Counted from the first letter of the stretch, positions 1 to 8,344 are shown. The stretch is 64,000 bases of DNA from Pseudomonas nabeulensis (GCF_004682045.1 NZ_QUZT01000015.1:47455-111454), one strand, 5' to 3'. The notes: a model not told the origin generated them from the letters alone. Numbers and translations: made by a program.

Positions 1-723
1 GTCCCAGAACCAGCTCATCATGTTTTTGGTGAGGAAGTGGCCTTCGGCGTACTGCTTGTACGACGGGGTGTCGAAGTTCGCATCGGTCACCGGCCACAGC
101 AGCAACTGGAAGCGCAGTTTCGGTGTGTTCTGCTCCTTGGCTTTCAGGGCCACCACCGCCGCCATGTTGCCGCCGACGCTGTTACCGGCCACTGCCAGGC
201 GGGTGCTGTCGACGTTGATCTGCTTGCCATGCTCGGCCACCCAACGGGTCGCGGCGTAGGCCTGGTTGAAGGCGGTCGGGTAGTGCGCTTCCGGGGACGG
301 CGTGTAGTCCACGTACACCGCTACCGCGCCGGAGCCAACCACCAAGTCACGAATCAGACGGGCGTGGGTCGGGTAGTCGCCGAGCACCCAGCCACCGCCG
401 TGGAAGTACATGAACACCGGCAGCTCACCCTTGATGTTGGCGGGACGCACGATGGTCAGCTTGATGTTCTGGCCATCCACCTTGATGGTCTTGTCGCTGA
501 CTTCAATGCCGGACATGTCCACTTTCACCGAGTTCTGCGCGCCGGTCAGGACCGCACGTGCATCCTTGGGGCTCAGTTGTTCAAGCGGGCGACCGCCGCC
601 GGCGGCCAGGGCGTTGAGAAACGCCTGGGTCTGATGCTCGGGCACTGCGGTGTCGGCGGCGTAGGCGCTGCCGATGGACAGGGCGAGGACGGTGGCGGTC
701 AGGGCTTTTTTGAAAGTGTTCAT
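1..723 (-). CDS. Alpha/beta hydrolase (acetyl-esterase/lipase type), secreted, C-terminus outside window
   Basis: Reads leftward and runs off the left edge, so only the first 241 codons are present. The N-terminus (MNTFKKALTATVLALSIGS, then AYA|ADT) is a clear Sec signal peptide, which suggests a periplasmic or secreted enzyme. The oxyanion-hole motif HGGGW lies near residue 109 and the nucleophile elbow GNSVGG near residue 165. This is the arrangement of hormone-sensitive-lipase-like esterases that hydrolyse short acyl esters. The catalytic Asp and His would be in the missing part. The substrate cannot be told from sequence. The start ATG is followed at once by the signal peptide, so I accept it. 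Confidence 0.85.
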   Translation of the reverse strand, partial: MNTFKKALTATVLALSIGSAYAADTAVPEHQTQAFLNALAAGGGRPLEQLSPKDARAVLTGAQNSVKVDMSGIEVSDKTIKVDGQNIKLTIVRPANIKGELPVFMYFHGGGWVLGDYPTHARLIRDLVVGSGAVAVYVDYTPSPEAHYPTAFNQAYAATRWVAEHGKQINVDSTRLAVAGNSVGGNMAAVVALKAKEQNTPKLRFQLLLWPVTDANFDTPSYKQYAEGHFLTKNMMSWFWD

Positions 724-850
724 GTCGTTTGCGCTCACTTGAAGTATTGGAATTGGAGGGCCGCTTCAGCGCCTCTGGCTGTCTGCGTGCTGGCTTGGGA
801 GTGAATTTACGGCCTGATCGAGTGAGAGACAATTAGGCTGAATCGAGATT

Positions 851-875
851 AATTGTCCCCTTTGCGGGGACAATT
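851..875 (-). terminator. Hairpin, probable terminator of the DNase I-fold gene
   Basis: A perfect 10-bp stem (AATTGTCCCC / GGGGACAATT) with a 5-nt loop sits just past the stop of the gene that ends at 883. The U-tract after the stem is weak (ATTAATCT), so termination is inferred. A second copy of the AATTGTC half occurs at 828-835, so an alternative hairpin is possible. Confidence 0.5.
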
Positions 876-882
876 CTGTGAG

Positions 883-1971
883 CTACTGCGCGGCGGGCAG
901 CAGGAAGCGTGCAATCACCGGCAAATGGTTGGAAATACGCAGCGTGTCGTCCTGGCGCACCTTGGCCTCTACCCGCTTGATACGCGGGCTGTAGAACAGG
1001 TAATCGAGTGTGCGATCCGGGCCCTCCACGCTCGGGTCATTGGGAAAGTTCGTCAGCCATTGCTCACGGTCGATACCGCTGGCTTGGCTGTTGCTCGGGA
1101 TCATCGGGTATTTGTCCCACAGCAGGTGCAGCTCGCTGTCTGGCGAATACTGCCCGCGTTTGCTGGCATCCAGGCGTAGGAATTGCCCCAGGGGCAGCAG
1201 GTTGAAATCCCCGCCGATCAGCCACGGCGTGCCGCGACCTTCGAATTTATCCAGCAGTTTGACCGTGGTGTGTACCTGTTCCTGCACCGCGCTGCGACCG
1301 GGAGCGTCACCGTCCAGGCGGGTATTGAGTACCGCCAGTTGACCACCGTCGCTCAGGGGCAGATAGGTCAGCAACAGGGCCGGCTTGGGTTGAAACTGAC
1401 GACTGATGAAGTTGGCGGGCGACACCGGCAATTGCAGGCGCTCGGCGTGTTCGATCTGGTAGCGGCTGAGGGTTGCGAGTTTGCGCCCGACGCTGCCAAA
1501 GATGTGCCAGTCGGGCACGAAGTCGGCCTTCCAGTCGAAGGCTTGGGTGCTGCACGGGTAGAGGTCGGCCAGGCGCTCTTGCAGCAGGGCGAGTTGGTCC
1601 TGGTAGTGGGAGGGCTTGGCGTTTTCGTCGAGTTCCTGCAGCAGCAGAATGTCGGGTTGTTCGTCGCGAATCACCCGCGCCACTTCGTCGAGGCTGGCGG
1701 CCATGTCTTCTACGGTGGGGCGCTCGTCGGGGCCGGAGCCATCGGCGGTGTCGTACCAGAACACATAGTTTTTGCCGGCCAGGTATTGCACGTTCCAGGT
1801 CATCACCTTGAGCGCCTGCCCCGGCAACAGCGTCGGTGCACGCGGTGCTACGCAGCTGACGGGCAGGGTTTGCTTGGGTTCCGGGCGCCAGGTCAGGCTG
1901 TAGATCAGGGTGGCGAGCAGGCCTGCGATGATCAACAGGCCCAGCAGGGTTATGCGCAATAAACGGGTCAT
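883..1971 (-). CDS. Endonuclease/exonuclease/phosphatase family protein
   Basis: 362 residues with the DNase I-like fold. One N-terminal membrane segment (residues about 5-25) is followed by TWNVQYLAG (Asn of the active site), LLLQELDE (metal-binding Glu), GGDFNLLP (Asp and Asn) and a C-terminal SNHLPVIARF (catalytic His). All key residues of the superfamily are present, so it should be an active metal-dependent phosphodiesterase or phosphatase. The superfamily includes nucleases, sphingomyelinases and inositol phosphatases, and the sequence does not say which. The N-terminal anchor places the domain on the periplasmic face. It is followed by a hairpin. Confidence 0.85.
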   Translation of the reverse strand: MTRLLRITLLGLLIIAGLLATLIYSLTWRPEPKQTLPVSCVAPRAPTLLPGQALKVMTWNVQYLAGKNYVFWYDTADGSGPDERPTVEDMAASLDEVARVIRDEQPDILLLQELDENAKPSHYQDQLALLQERLADLYPCSTQAFDWKADFVPDWHIFGSVGRKLATLSRYQIEHAERLQLPVSPANFISRQFQPKPALLLTYLPLSDGGQLAVLNTRLDGDAPGRSAVQEQVHTTVKLLDKFEGRGTPWLIGGDFNLLPLGQFLRLDASKRGQYSPDSELHLLWDKYPMIPSNSQASGIDREQWLTNFPNDPSVEGPDRTLDYLFYSPRIKRVEAKVRQDDTLRISNHLPVIARFLLPAAQ

Positions 1972-2011
1972 CGGCTCGGCTTATAGCGTTTCAGAGGAGC
2001 CACGGAGCATA

Positions 2012-2680
2012 TCACCGCGCGTCGGCATCGCCACCGATCAGCATGAATAAACGGAACAGGACGACGCTGGTAAACAGTTGCAGGAAGCTGTGGGCACTGT
2101 CCATCAGCAAGCCCAGCAGCGGCGCCGGGTCTGGATAGGCCGCAACGCTGGCGCCCTTGAGCAGCCACAGCGGCGTCATCACGCACAGCAGGCACAGCAG
2201 GATTCGCCAGAAATGCCCGCGGGTCAGGCGCAGGCTTTCTTTCATCGCCTCCAGCGCCGACATGCCGCGCAACACCAGCAGGTATTCGGCAAAGGCCAGC
2301 AGCACCATCAGAATCAAGCCCGGCAGGAAATACAGCGACAGCCCCAACAGAATCAGCAGCGTGCTCATGGCCGTCAGCAGGGCGAAGCGCGGCCACAGGG
2401 TCAGGGCCATGGCCCACACATCCTTGGTGCGCGGCGACTCGCCTCGAGTACGGGCATCGAGAAACAGGATCAACGCGCCGGTGTACAGCGGGTACACCAA
2501 CAATCCCACCACCACGCTGTAACCGGGGAAGGCATCCGGGCCGACGGCGTGGTTGAGCACCTGTTGCAGCAGGGCTTCGAGAATCACCAACGGCAAGCAC
2601 AGCTGCACGATGGCGCCCAGGTTGCGTTGGGTGAAACGGAAGGAGTCGCGCAGTACGTCTAACGGATTCATCAGGTTCAT
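2012..2680 (-). CDS. YciC-like integral membrane protein
   Basis: 222 residues, highly hydrophobic, with about five to six predicted membrane segments. It has the typical N-terminal stretch of the YciC/UPF0259 family (NPLDVLRDSFRFTQRNLGAI) and a central LTRGHFWRI segment. Function in the family is not established and no catalytic residues are visible. It lies upstream of the DNase I-fold gene on the same strand with a 40-nt gap, so the two may be cotranscribed. Confidence 0.7.
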   Translation of the reverse strand: MNLMNPLDVLRDSFRFTQRNLGAIVQLCLPLVILEALLQQVLNHAVGPDAFPGYSVVVGLLVYPLYTGALILFLDARTRGESPRTKDVWAMALTLWPRFALLTAMSTLLILLGLSLYFLPGLILMVLLAFAEYLLVLRGMSALEAMKESLRLTRGHFWRILLCLLCVMTPLWLLKGASVAAYPDPAPLLGLLMDSAHSFLQLFTSVVLFRLFMLIGGDADAR

Positions 2681-2830
2681 CGCAGGCCTAAAAGCAAGGG
2701 CGACACTTTAACCGATCAGGAGCTTCGGCACGCAAACGTAAACCTTGAGTAAAGACCATTGAAACAACTGGTAACAGCCCCATAACTAGCGCGTACTCAC
2801 GATTTCTACCGGCAATCTAACGAGGTCGCC

Positions 2831-3553
2831 ATGAACAGCGAAGAGCAAACCCTGATCGATGGACTGTTTTCACGGTTGCAGCAAGCCGAAACGGATTCAG
2901 CCCCCCGCGACGCCCAGGCCGAGGCGCGGATCAAGGAGCATATGACTCGCCAACCGGCGGCCGGGTACTACATGACCCAGTCGATTCTGGTGCAGGAACA
3001 CGCGCTCAAGAGCCTCGACGCGCAGAACAAGCAACAGGCGCAGCAGATCCAGCAGTTGCAGGATGAATTGCAGCAGGCCAGGTCCGCGCAACCGGCGCCG
3101 TCGAGCGGCGGAGGGTTTTTGTCGAGCATCTTTGGTGGCGGTTCCCGTGATCCGCAACCGGCACAGGCTGCCCCGTCGTCTTCTGGCGGCTGGCGTGAAC
3201 CGGCTCGCCCGGCATTCAATCAACCGGCACCGCAGCAGAATTATCAACAGCCACCGGCCGCACCTGCTGGCAGCGGCTTCTTGGGCGGCGCGATGAAAAC
3301 CGCTGCGGGCGTGGCCGGGGGTGTATTGCTGGCCGAGGGCATCAGCAGCCTGTTCCATCACAACCAGCAGCCGCAGATTGTCGAAGAAATCATCGAGCAA
3401 CCGGCACCGGCCAGTGACCAAGGCGGTTGGGGCAACGATGACCAACGCTTTGCCGGCAATGACAGCTGGGGCAGCAACAACTCGGATAGCTTTGCCGACA
3501 GCGATTATTCCGACGACTCCTCTTCCTTCGGCGACGACGATTCCTTCGTCTGA
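2831..3553 (+). CDS. DUF2076 domain protein
   Basis: 240 residues. The first 75 form the DUF2076 helical core (starts MNSEEQTLIDGLFSRLQ, then a Gln-rich coiled coil QNKQQAQQIQQLQDELQQ). A low-complexity Pro/Ala/Gln linker follows, then a Gly-rich hydrophobic segment (GSGFLGGAMKTAAGVAGGVLLAEG, residues about 148-170), and an acidic Ser/Asp tail. The family is found next to envelope genes but has no assigned function. SD-like CGAGG lies 7 nt before the ATG. The gene is monocistronic and ends in a strong terminator. Confidence 0.8.
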   Translation: MNSEEQTLIDGLFSRLQQAETDSAPRDAQAEARIKEHMTRQPAAGYYMTQSILVQEHALKSLDAQNKQQAQQIQQLQDELQQARSAQPAPSSGGGFLSSIFGGGSRDPQPAQAAPSSSGGWREPARPAFNQPAPQQNYQQPPAAPAGSGFLGGAMKTAAGVAGGVLLAEGISSLFHHNQQPQIVEEIIEQPAPASDQGGWGNDDQRFAGNDSWGSNNSDSFADSDYSDDSSSFGDDDSFV

Positions 3554-3565
3554 CCCACCTCAAAC

Positions 3566-3597
3566 CCGGGGCGCATCGTCGCCCCGGTCTGATTTTT
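3566..3597 (+). terminator. Rho-independent terminator of the DUF2076 gene
   Basis: An 8-bp GC stem (CCGGGGCG / CGCCCCGG, loop CATCGT) is followed by TCTGATTTTT, directly after the stop codon. Confidence 0.85.
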
Positions 3598-3674
3598 CCC
3601 GGCAACCGGCTCGCGGCTGGCATACTGGCAGCCTTTTCGGGCCCTGATGCCTGGCTGTTATGAGGGAAAGCGCG

Positions 3675-4151
3675 GTGAAGAAAATTGCAGTATTTGCCGA
3701 TGTGCAAAACCTCTACTACACCGTTCGCCAGGCCTATGGTTGCCACTTCAACTACGCCGCGCTGTGGGCTGACATCAGCTCGCGCGGGCAGATCGTCGAG
3801 GCGTACGCGTATGCCATCGACCGTGGCGACAGCAAGCAGCAGCAATTCCAGCAGATCCTGCGCAACCTGGGCTTTACGGTAAAACTCAAGCCTTACATCC
3901 AGCGCAGCGACGGCTCGGCCAAGGGCGACTGGGACGTGGGCATCACCATCGATATCATGGACGCCGCCGACCACGTCGACGAAATCGTCCTGGCCTCGGG
4001 CGACGGTGACTTCGACATGCTGCTCGACCGGGTTATCCACAAACATGGCGTGCAGGCTGTGGCCTATGGCGTACCGGGGCTGACGGCGAACTCACTGATA
4101 CGCGCCGCCAGCCGCTACGTGCCCATCGAAGGCGCGTTGCTGCTCAAATAA
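3675..4151 (+). CDS. NYN domain protein (LabA/DUF88 type, PIN-like nuclease fold)
   Basis: About 158 residues. KKIAVFADVQNLYYTV carries the first conserved Asp and Asn, GDWDVGITIDIMDAA the middle acidic pair, and LASGDGDFDMLLDRV the last acidic cluster, which together make the metal site of NYN nucleases. The family cuts RNA in other bacteria and eukaryotes, but its substrate here is unknown. I prefer GTG at 3675 because GAGGG lies 8 nt before it. An ATG 15 nt upstream is in frame but overlaps that SD. A DEDDh exonuclease follows within 30 nt, so an RNA-processing pair is a reasonable inference. Confidence 0.8.
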   Translation: MKKIAVFADVQNLYYTVRQAYGCHFNYAALWADISSRGQIVEAYAYAIDRGDSKQQQFQQILRNLGFTVKLKPYIQRSDGSAKGDWDVGITIDIMDAADHVDEIVLASGDGDFDMLLDRVIHKHGVQAVAYGVPGLTANSLIRAASRYVPIEGALLLK

Positions 4152-4176
4152 TGGCTTGAACGGAGTTGGAACAGGT

Positions 4177-4788
4177 TTGGAACGTATAGCGGTCATCGAC
4201 TTTGAAACCACCGGCATCACCCCGAGCAGCCACTGCCGGGCCACGGAAATCGCGGTGGTCATCCTTGAGCGCGGCCAGATCGTGGACCGCTACCAGAGCC
4301 TGATGAACACCGGCGTGCGCGTCCCCGCGTTCATCGAACAACTCACCGGCATCAGCAACGCCATGCTGCGCAGCGCGCCACCGGCCGAGCGGGTGATGAA
4401 CGAAGTGAATGAGTTCGTCGGCACCACGCCACTGCTGGCGCATAACGCTGCGTTCGACCAGAAATTCTGGGACTACGAGTTGGGCCTGATCCGCCGCACC
4501 CGTTTGCAGAAATTCGCCTGTTCGCTGTTGCTGGCGCGGCGGTTGATGCCTACGGCGCCGAATCACAAACTCGGCACATTAAATGCCTTCGCCCAACTGC
4601 CACACACCGGCAAGGCTCACCGGGCGATGGCGGATGCAGAAATGGCGGCCAACCTGACCGCCCATCTGGCCCAGGAACTGCGCAGCACCCACGGCTTGCG
4701 CGAACTGTCCCATGACCTGCTGTGTACGTTGCAGAAAGTGCCGGCGGCGAAGATCAACGAGCATTTGAAGAAGCATCGCGGGTTCTGA
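4177..4788 (+). CDS. DnaQ-like 3'-5' exonuclease (DEDDh)
   Basis: About 203 residues. IDFETTG supplies the first Asp and Glu (ExoI), HNAAFDQKF the second Asp (ExoII), and HRAMADAEM the His and last Asp (ExoIIIe). It therefore resembles the epsilon/RNase T superfamily with a complete catalytic set. The length is close to the epsilon proofreading subunit, but the C-terminal part that contacts polymerase is not recognised, so it is more likely an accessory exonuclease. No ATG fits. TTG at 4177 with GGAG upstream is chosen, and TTG at 4156 is the alternative. Confidence 0.8.
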   Translation: MERIAVIDFETTGITPSSHCRATEIAVVILERGQIVDRYQSLMNTGVRVPAFIEQLTGISNAMLRSAPPAERVMNEVNEFVGTTPLLAHNAAFDQKFWDYELGLIRRTRLQKFACSLLLARRLMPTAPNHKLGTLNAFAQLPHTGKAHRAMADAEMAANLTAHLAQELRSTHGLRELSHDLLCTLQKVPAAKINEHLKKHRGF

Positions 4789-4823
4789 GCCCGAGCCCGG
4801 CTTTCAATATCAATGAAATTCAA

Positions 4824-4914
4824 ATGTGGGAGGGGGCTTGCCCCCGATAGCGGTGGATCAGCCAGCTTATTTGTAGCTGACACACTGCCATCGGGGGCAA
4901 GCCCCCTCCCACAT
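4824..4914. repeat. REP doublet (REPIN), TGTGGGAGGGGG family
   Basis: Two inverted arms (ATGTGGGAGGGGGCTTGCCC and its complement) around a 40-nt spacer that is itself partly palindromic (GATCAGCCAGC / GCTGACACAC). It lies just after the exonuclease gene. Confidence 0.9.
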
Positions 4915-4928
4915 TAGTTATGTGGTGT

Positions 4929-5078
4929 TCATCGAGACTGTGTGCAATCCAGAGCCTGATCCACCACCACCTTCGCCATCTCCACCAAATGCATCACCGC
5001 CCGTTGCTGCGCGCTCAGCACTTCCCCCGACGCCTGCACCGTCTCCACCGCGCAATGCAGCAAATCCGCCGCATCCAT
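4929..5078 (-). pseudogene. C-terminal remnant of a small helical protein, cut by a REP element
   Basis: A 49-codon open frame on the minus strand begins MDAADLLHCAVETVQASG, has the strongly amphipathic stretch AVMHLVEMAKVVVDQALD, and ends CTQSR-stop. The pattern looks like the C-terminal helices of small Pseudomonas proteins of the DUF3077/DUF6124 kind, which is a weak resemblance. The apparent start codon sits exactly at the edge of a REP arm and has no ribosome-binding site. The 5' part of the gene appears to be lost. It could still be a real small ORF. Confidence 0.45.
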
Positions 5079-5110
5079 CGGGGGCAAGCCCTAATGCCAG
5101 TCAGTTAAGG
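5079..5110. repeat. REP half-arm fused to CCCTAATGCCAGTCAGTTAAG unit
   Basis: An ATCGGGGGCAAG half-arm continues into CTAATGCCAGTCAGTTAAGG. The same tail occurs inverted at 5239-5262 and again at 63909-63930. Confidence 0.7.
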
Positions 5111-5120
5111 CAAAGACTGT

Positions 5121-5219
5121 ACCTGTGGCGAGGGAGCTTGCTCCCGCTGGGCCGCGAAGCGGCCCCAAAAAATGGGCCTGCTGCGCAGTCCAGCGGGAGC
5201 AAGCTCCCTCGCCACAGGT
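5121..5219. repeat. REP doublet, TGTGGCGAGGGAGCTTGCTC family
   Basis: The inverted arms begin ACCTGTGGCGAGGGAGCTTG, with inner GCCGCGAAGCGGC and GCTGCGCAG palindromes. It belongs to the same family as the copy at 14826-14919. Confidence 0.9.
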
Positions 5220-5238
5220 TACTTTTTATCCTTCCGAT

Positions 5239-5343
5239 CTCTTAACTGACTGGCATTGGGGCAAGCCCCTCCCACAGTTGACCGGGTTCCAACATGAGAA
5301 TGCGGTCAAAATGTGGGAGCAGGCTTGCCTGCGATAGCGATAG
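5239..5343. repeat. Composite REP cluster
   Basis: CTTAACTGACTGGCATTGGGG runs into a GCAAGCCCCTCCCACAG arm. A 34-nt spacer follows, and then an ATGTGGGAGCAGGCTTGCC arm of a variant family. The spacer is homologous to that of the doublet at 61691-61772. The last bases reach the stop of the Lrp gene. Confidence 0.8.
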
Positions 5344-5344
5344 G

Positions 5345-5806
5345 TCAGCCACCATTTTTCCCATTGCCCTCCAGTTGCCCCAACGGCACCCGCCGCTCTA
5401 TCGCGCTCGACAAGATGATCGAGGTCTTGCTGAACCCGAACTTCGCCACGCGGTTGATCAGGTTCTCAAGCTCCGGCATCGAGCCCACCGCCGCTTGCAT
5501 GATCACGCACGGGTCACCGGTTACGCGGTGGCATTCGGTCAGTTCGGGGATTTCCGCCAGGGCGTCGTACACCTTCTGGCTGCCATGGTTGGTCAGCCTC
5601 AGTTCGATCATGCATTGGATCGGCAAACCGACTTTGGACAGGTCCACCTTGGCCTGGTACCCGGTGATCACGCCACTGGCTTCCAACTTGGCGACTCGTT
5701 CAGCCACGGCCGGGGCCGAGAGGTTTACCTTGCGTGCCAGTTGCGCGTAGGACGCGCGGCCGTCTTCGAGCAGGGCGCTGAGGAGCATGCGGTCGTATTT
5801 GTCCAT
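5345..5806 (-). CDS. Lrp/AsnC family transcriptional regulator
   Basis: 153 residues. The N-terminal winged helix-turn-helix (LLSALLEDGRASYAQLARKV, then NLSAPAVAERVAKLEASGVI) and C-terminal RAM/ligand domain (HRVTGDPCVIMQA) are of normal family length. It is predicted to be an octameric, amino-acid-responsive DNA-binding protein. The start is set at the ATG with AGGAG 8 nt upstream, 12 codons inside the longest frame. It is divergent from an EamA exporter gene, the classic arrangement in which the Lrp-type protein controls an amino-acid exporter. Confidence 0.9.
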   Translation of the reverse strand: MDKYDRMLLSALLEDGRASYAQLARKVNLSAPAVAERVAKLEASGVITGYQAKVDLSKVGLPIQCMIELRLTNHGSQKVYDALAEIPELTECHRVTGDPCVIMQAAVGSMPELENLINRVAKFGFSKTSIILSSAIERRVPLGQLEGNGKNGG

Positions 5807-5830
5807 GATAAGGCTCCTGTTGCACGTGGC

Positions 5831-5874
5831 TTTCGAAAGCACGGTTTATAGCCTTCATAACCATGCTTTGAAAA
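5831..5874. promoter_or_regulatory. Imperfect inverted repeat in the lrp/eamA intergenic region
   Basis: TTTCGAAAGC and GCTTTGAAAA face each other across 24 nt, with a smaller GGTTTA/ATAACC pair inside. The region is AT-rich and lies between two divergent genes. It is a candidate operator for the Lrp-type regulator, inferred from symmetry and position only. Confidence 0.35.
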
Positions 5875-5966
5875 GTGTATGGGCGGTTTAAACAGGTTTT
5901 GTAACTTATGTTCAGCAGGCCGCTTTTCTAGAATAAGCGTCCTTCCTCCTGCCATAGAGCCACCCA

Positions 5967-6863
5967 ATGCCTGGCCCACGTCGCTTTCCCTTACCGTTGA
6001 TCGCCGCTTTTTTTGCGTTGTATGTGATTTGGGGTTCCACCTACCTGGTGATCCGCATTGGCGTGGAGTCCTGGCCGCCGTTGATGCTCGGCGGGATTCG
6101 CTTTTTGGCGGCGGGGGCGGTGATGTATGGCTTCTTGCGCTGGCGCGGGGTGCCGGCGCCGACCTGGGAACAGTGGAAGGCCGCGGCCAAGATCGGCATT
6201 TTGCTGCTGACCTTCGGCAACGGTGGGGTGACGTTGGCCGAGCACTCGGGTGTGTCGTCCGGGGTGGCCGCGCTGGCCGTGGCGACGGTGCCGTTGTTTA
6301 CCTTGCTCTGTGGGTTTTTCTGGGGGGCGCGTAATACCCGTCTGGAATGGGCCGGTGTGTTTTTGGGGATCGCCGGGATTGCCATGCTCAACATGGGCAG
6401 CACCTTGCAATCGAGCCCGACCGGCGCCGCGTTGCTGTTGTTCGCAGCGGCGTCGTGGGCCTTTGGTTCGGTGTGGAGCCGGCGCCTGCCGTTGCCCCAG
6501 GGCGCCATGGCCAGTGCGGCGGAAATGCTGGTGGCCGGTGTGACGCTATTGATCGGCAGCGCCCTCTCCGGTGAGCGCCTGCACGCCATGCCGCCGATAG
6601 AAGGTTGGCTGGCCCTGGCGTATCTGGCGGTGTTCGGCTCGATCATCGCCTTCAACGCCTACATGTACCTGCTCAAGCACGTGCGTCCGGCGGCGGCGAC
6701 CAGTTATGCCTATGTGAACCCGGCGGTGGCAGTGTTGCTGGGGATTGTCTTCGTCGGCGAGACCATTGGCCTGGAAGAGGCCCTGGCCATGCTGGTGATC
6801 ATCAGCGCCGTGCTGTTGATCAGCCTGCCCCAGTGGCGCAAGCCCAAGCCGGAAATAAGGTAA
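5967..6863 (+). CDS. EamA/DMT family exporter (YedA-like)
   Basis: 298 residues in ten predicted membrane segments, made of two EamA repeats. It starts with LPLIAAFFALYVIWGSTYLVIRIGVESWPP, the hallmark of YedA/RhtA-type exporters of the drug/metabolite superfamily. The second repeat contains SYAYVNPAVAVLLGIVFVGE, typical of the family. Divergence from an Lrp/AsnC regulator suggests amino-acid or related metabolite export, but the substrate is not determined by sequence. It ends 48 nt before rhlE. Confidence 0.85.
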   Translation: MPGPRRFPLPLIAAFFALYVIWGSTYLVIRIGVESWPPLMLGGIRFLAAGAVMYGFLRWRGVPAPTWEQWKAAAKIGILLLTFGNGGVTLAEHSGVSSGVAALAVATVPLFTLLCGFFWGARNTRLEWAGVFLGIAGIAMLNMGSTLQSSPTGAALLLFAAASWAFGSVWSRRLPLPQGAMASAAEMLVAGVTLLIGSALSGERLHAMPPIEGWLALAYLAVFGSIIAFNAYMYLLKHVRPAAATSYAYVNPAVAVLLGIVFVGETIGLEEALAMLVIISAVLLISLPQWRKPKPEIR

Positions 6864-6911
6864 ACTGCGGCCCATTGCGTTCCTTGCGCTGAATTTTCCT
6901 ACGGTAACTAC

Positions 6912-8246
6912 ATGACTTTCGCCACACTTGGCCTGATCGAACCCTTGCTGCGCGCCCTTGAGACGCTCGGCTACCAGACCCCGACGCCGGTGCAGGCGCA
7001 AGCCATTCCGGCGGTGCTGGCCGGTCGCGACCTGATGGCTGCGGCCCAGACCGGCACCGGCAAGACCGCCGGTTTCGCCGTACCGCTCCTGCAATTGCTG
7101 ACGATGGAAGGGCCGAAAGTCGCGCCTAACTCGGCGCGTGCGCTGATCCTGTGCCCTACTCGTGAACTGGCCGAGCAGGTTCACGCCAGTGTCGCCGAGT
7201 ACGCGCAAAACCTGCCGCTCACCACCTACGCGGTGTACGGCGGCGTGAGCATCAACCCACAGATGATGAAGCTGCGCAAGGGCGTCGACATTTTGGTCGC
7301 CACCCCTGGCCGGCTGATCGACCTGTTCCGCCAGAACGCGCTGAAACTCAACCAGCTGCAAACCCTGGTGCTGGACGAAGCCGACCGCATGCTCGACCTG
7401 GGCTTTTCCGAAGAGCTGGCGAACATCTATCGCATGCTGCCGAAGAAGCGTCAGACCCTGCTGTTTTCCGCGACCTTCTCCGATGACATCCGCCAGTTGG
7501 CCGGGCAGATGCTCAATGACCCGCTGAGCATCGAAGTCAGCCCGCGCAACGTTGCCGCCAACACCGTGAAGCAGTGGATCGTGCCGGTGGACAAGAAGCG
7601 CAAGCCGGAGCTGTTTGTGCACCTGATGCGCAAAGGCCACTGGAAGCAGGTGCTGGTGTTCGCCAAGACCCGCAACGGTGTGGACGCGCTGGTGGATAAG
7701 TTGCAGGGCCTGGGCGTCAATGCCGATGGCATCCATGGCGACAAACCGCAGGCTACGCGCCAACGTGCGTTGGACCGTTTCAAGTCGAGCGATGTGCAGA
7801 TTCTGGTGGCTACGGATGTGGCGGCGCGTGGTTTGGATATCGAAGACCTGCCGCTGGTGGTCAACTTCGACCTGCCCATCGTTGCCGAGGATTACATCCA
7901 CCGTATCGGCCGGACTGGCCGAGCAGGCAACACCGGTGAGGCGATTTCCCTGGTGTGTGCCGATGAGGTGAACATGCTCTCGGCCATCGAGATGCTGACC
8001 CGTCAGACCCTGGCGCGCCATATGGAACAGGACTTCGAACCGGAACACCGCGTGCCGGAGACCGATGCCAGTGGGCAAGTGGTGAAGAAGCCGAAGAAAC
8101 CGAAGAAGCCGAAAGCGTCCGGCGGTGGCGGTAAGCGCAACCTGGGCAAGTGGGTGGACAGCGGCGAAGTGGCGCCGGCGGAGCCTTCGATCAAGCCGGT
8201 GCGCAAGGTGCCGGTGTTTAATACCGGGCCGCGTAAGAAGAAGTGA
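6912..8246 (+). CDS. rhlE: DEAD-box ATP-dependent RNA helicase RhlE-type
   Basis: 444 residues with all helicase motifs: Q motif (GYQTPTPVQAQAIP), Walker A AQTGTGKT, PTRELAEQV, DEADRMLDLGF, SAT, and in the second RecA domain RGLDIEDLPLV and HRIGRTGRAG. The C-terminal tail is Lys/Pro-rich (KKPKKPKKPKAS) and probably binds RNA nonspecifically. The RhlE subgroup acts in ribosome assembly and mRNA decay at low temperature in other proteobacteria. Pseudomonads carry several DEAD-box paralogues, so the exact orthologue is an inference. Confidence 0.9.
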   Translation: MTFATLGLIEPLLRALETLGYQTPTPVQAQAIPAVLAGRDLMAAAQTGTGKTAGFAVPLLQLLTMEGPKVAPNSARALILCPTRELAEQVHASVAEYAQNLPLTTYAVYGGVSINPQMMKLRKGVDILVATPGRLIDLFRQNALKLNQLQTLVLDEADRMLDLGFSEELANIYRMLPKKRQTLLFSATFSDDIRQLAGQMLNDPLSIEVSPRNVAANTVKQWIVPVDKKRKPELFVHLMRKGHWKQVLVFAKTRNGVDALVDKLQGLGVNADGIHGDKPQATRQRALDRFKSSDVQILVATDVAARGLDIEDLPLVVNFDLPIVAEDYIHRIGRTGRAGNTGEAISLVCADEVNMLSAIEMLTRQTLARHMEQDFEPEHRVPETDASGQVVKKPKKPKKPKASGGGGKRNLGKWVDSGEVAPAEPSIKPVRKVPVFNTGPRKKK

Positions 8247-8270
8247 TTTTGTGTTGTAGCTGAGGGCCTC

Positions 8271-8344
8271 ATCGGGGGCAAGCCCCCTCCCACATTTTTG
8301 ACCTGTGAATACATTTAAAGTGTGGGAGGGGGCTTGCCCCCGAT
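8271..8344. repeat. REP doublet, outward-facing arms
   Basis: ATCGGGGGCAAGCCCCCTCC comes first and AGTGTGGGAGGGGGCTTGCC second, the reverse of the usual arm order. The spacer is about 24 nt and AT-rich. It sits between two convergent genes. Confidence 0.9.

Noticed and set aside
4824..5343. Repeats with spacers that look at first like a CRISPR array
   Set aside because: The units are inverted REP arms of several families with unequal spacers, not direct repeats at constant spacing, and no cas genes are present.
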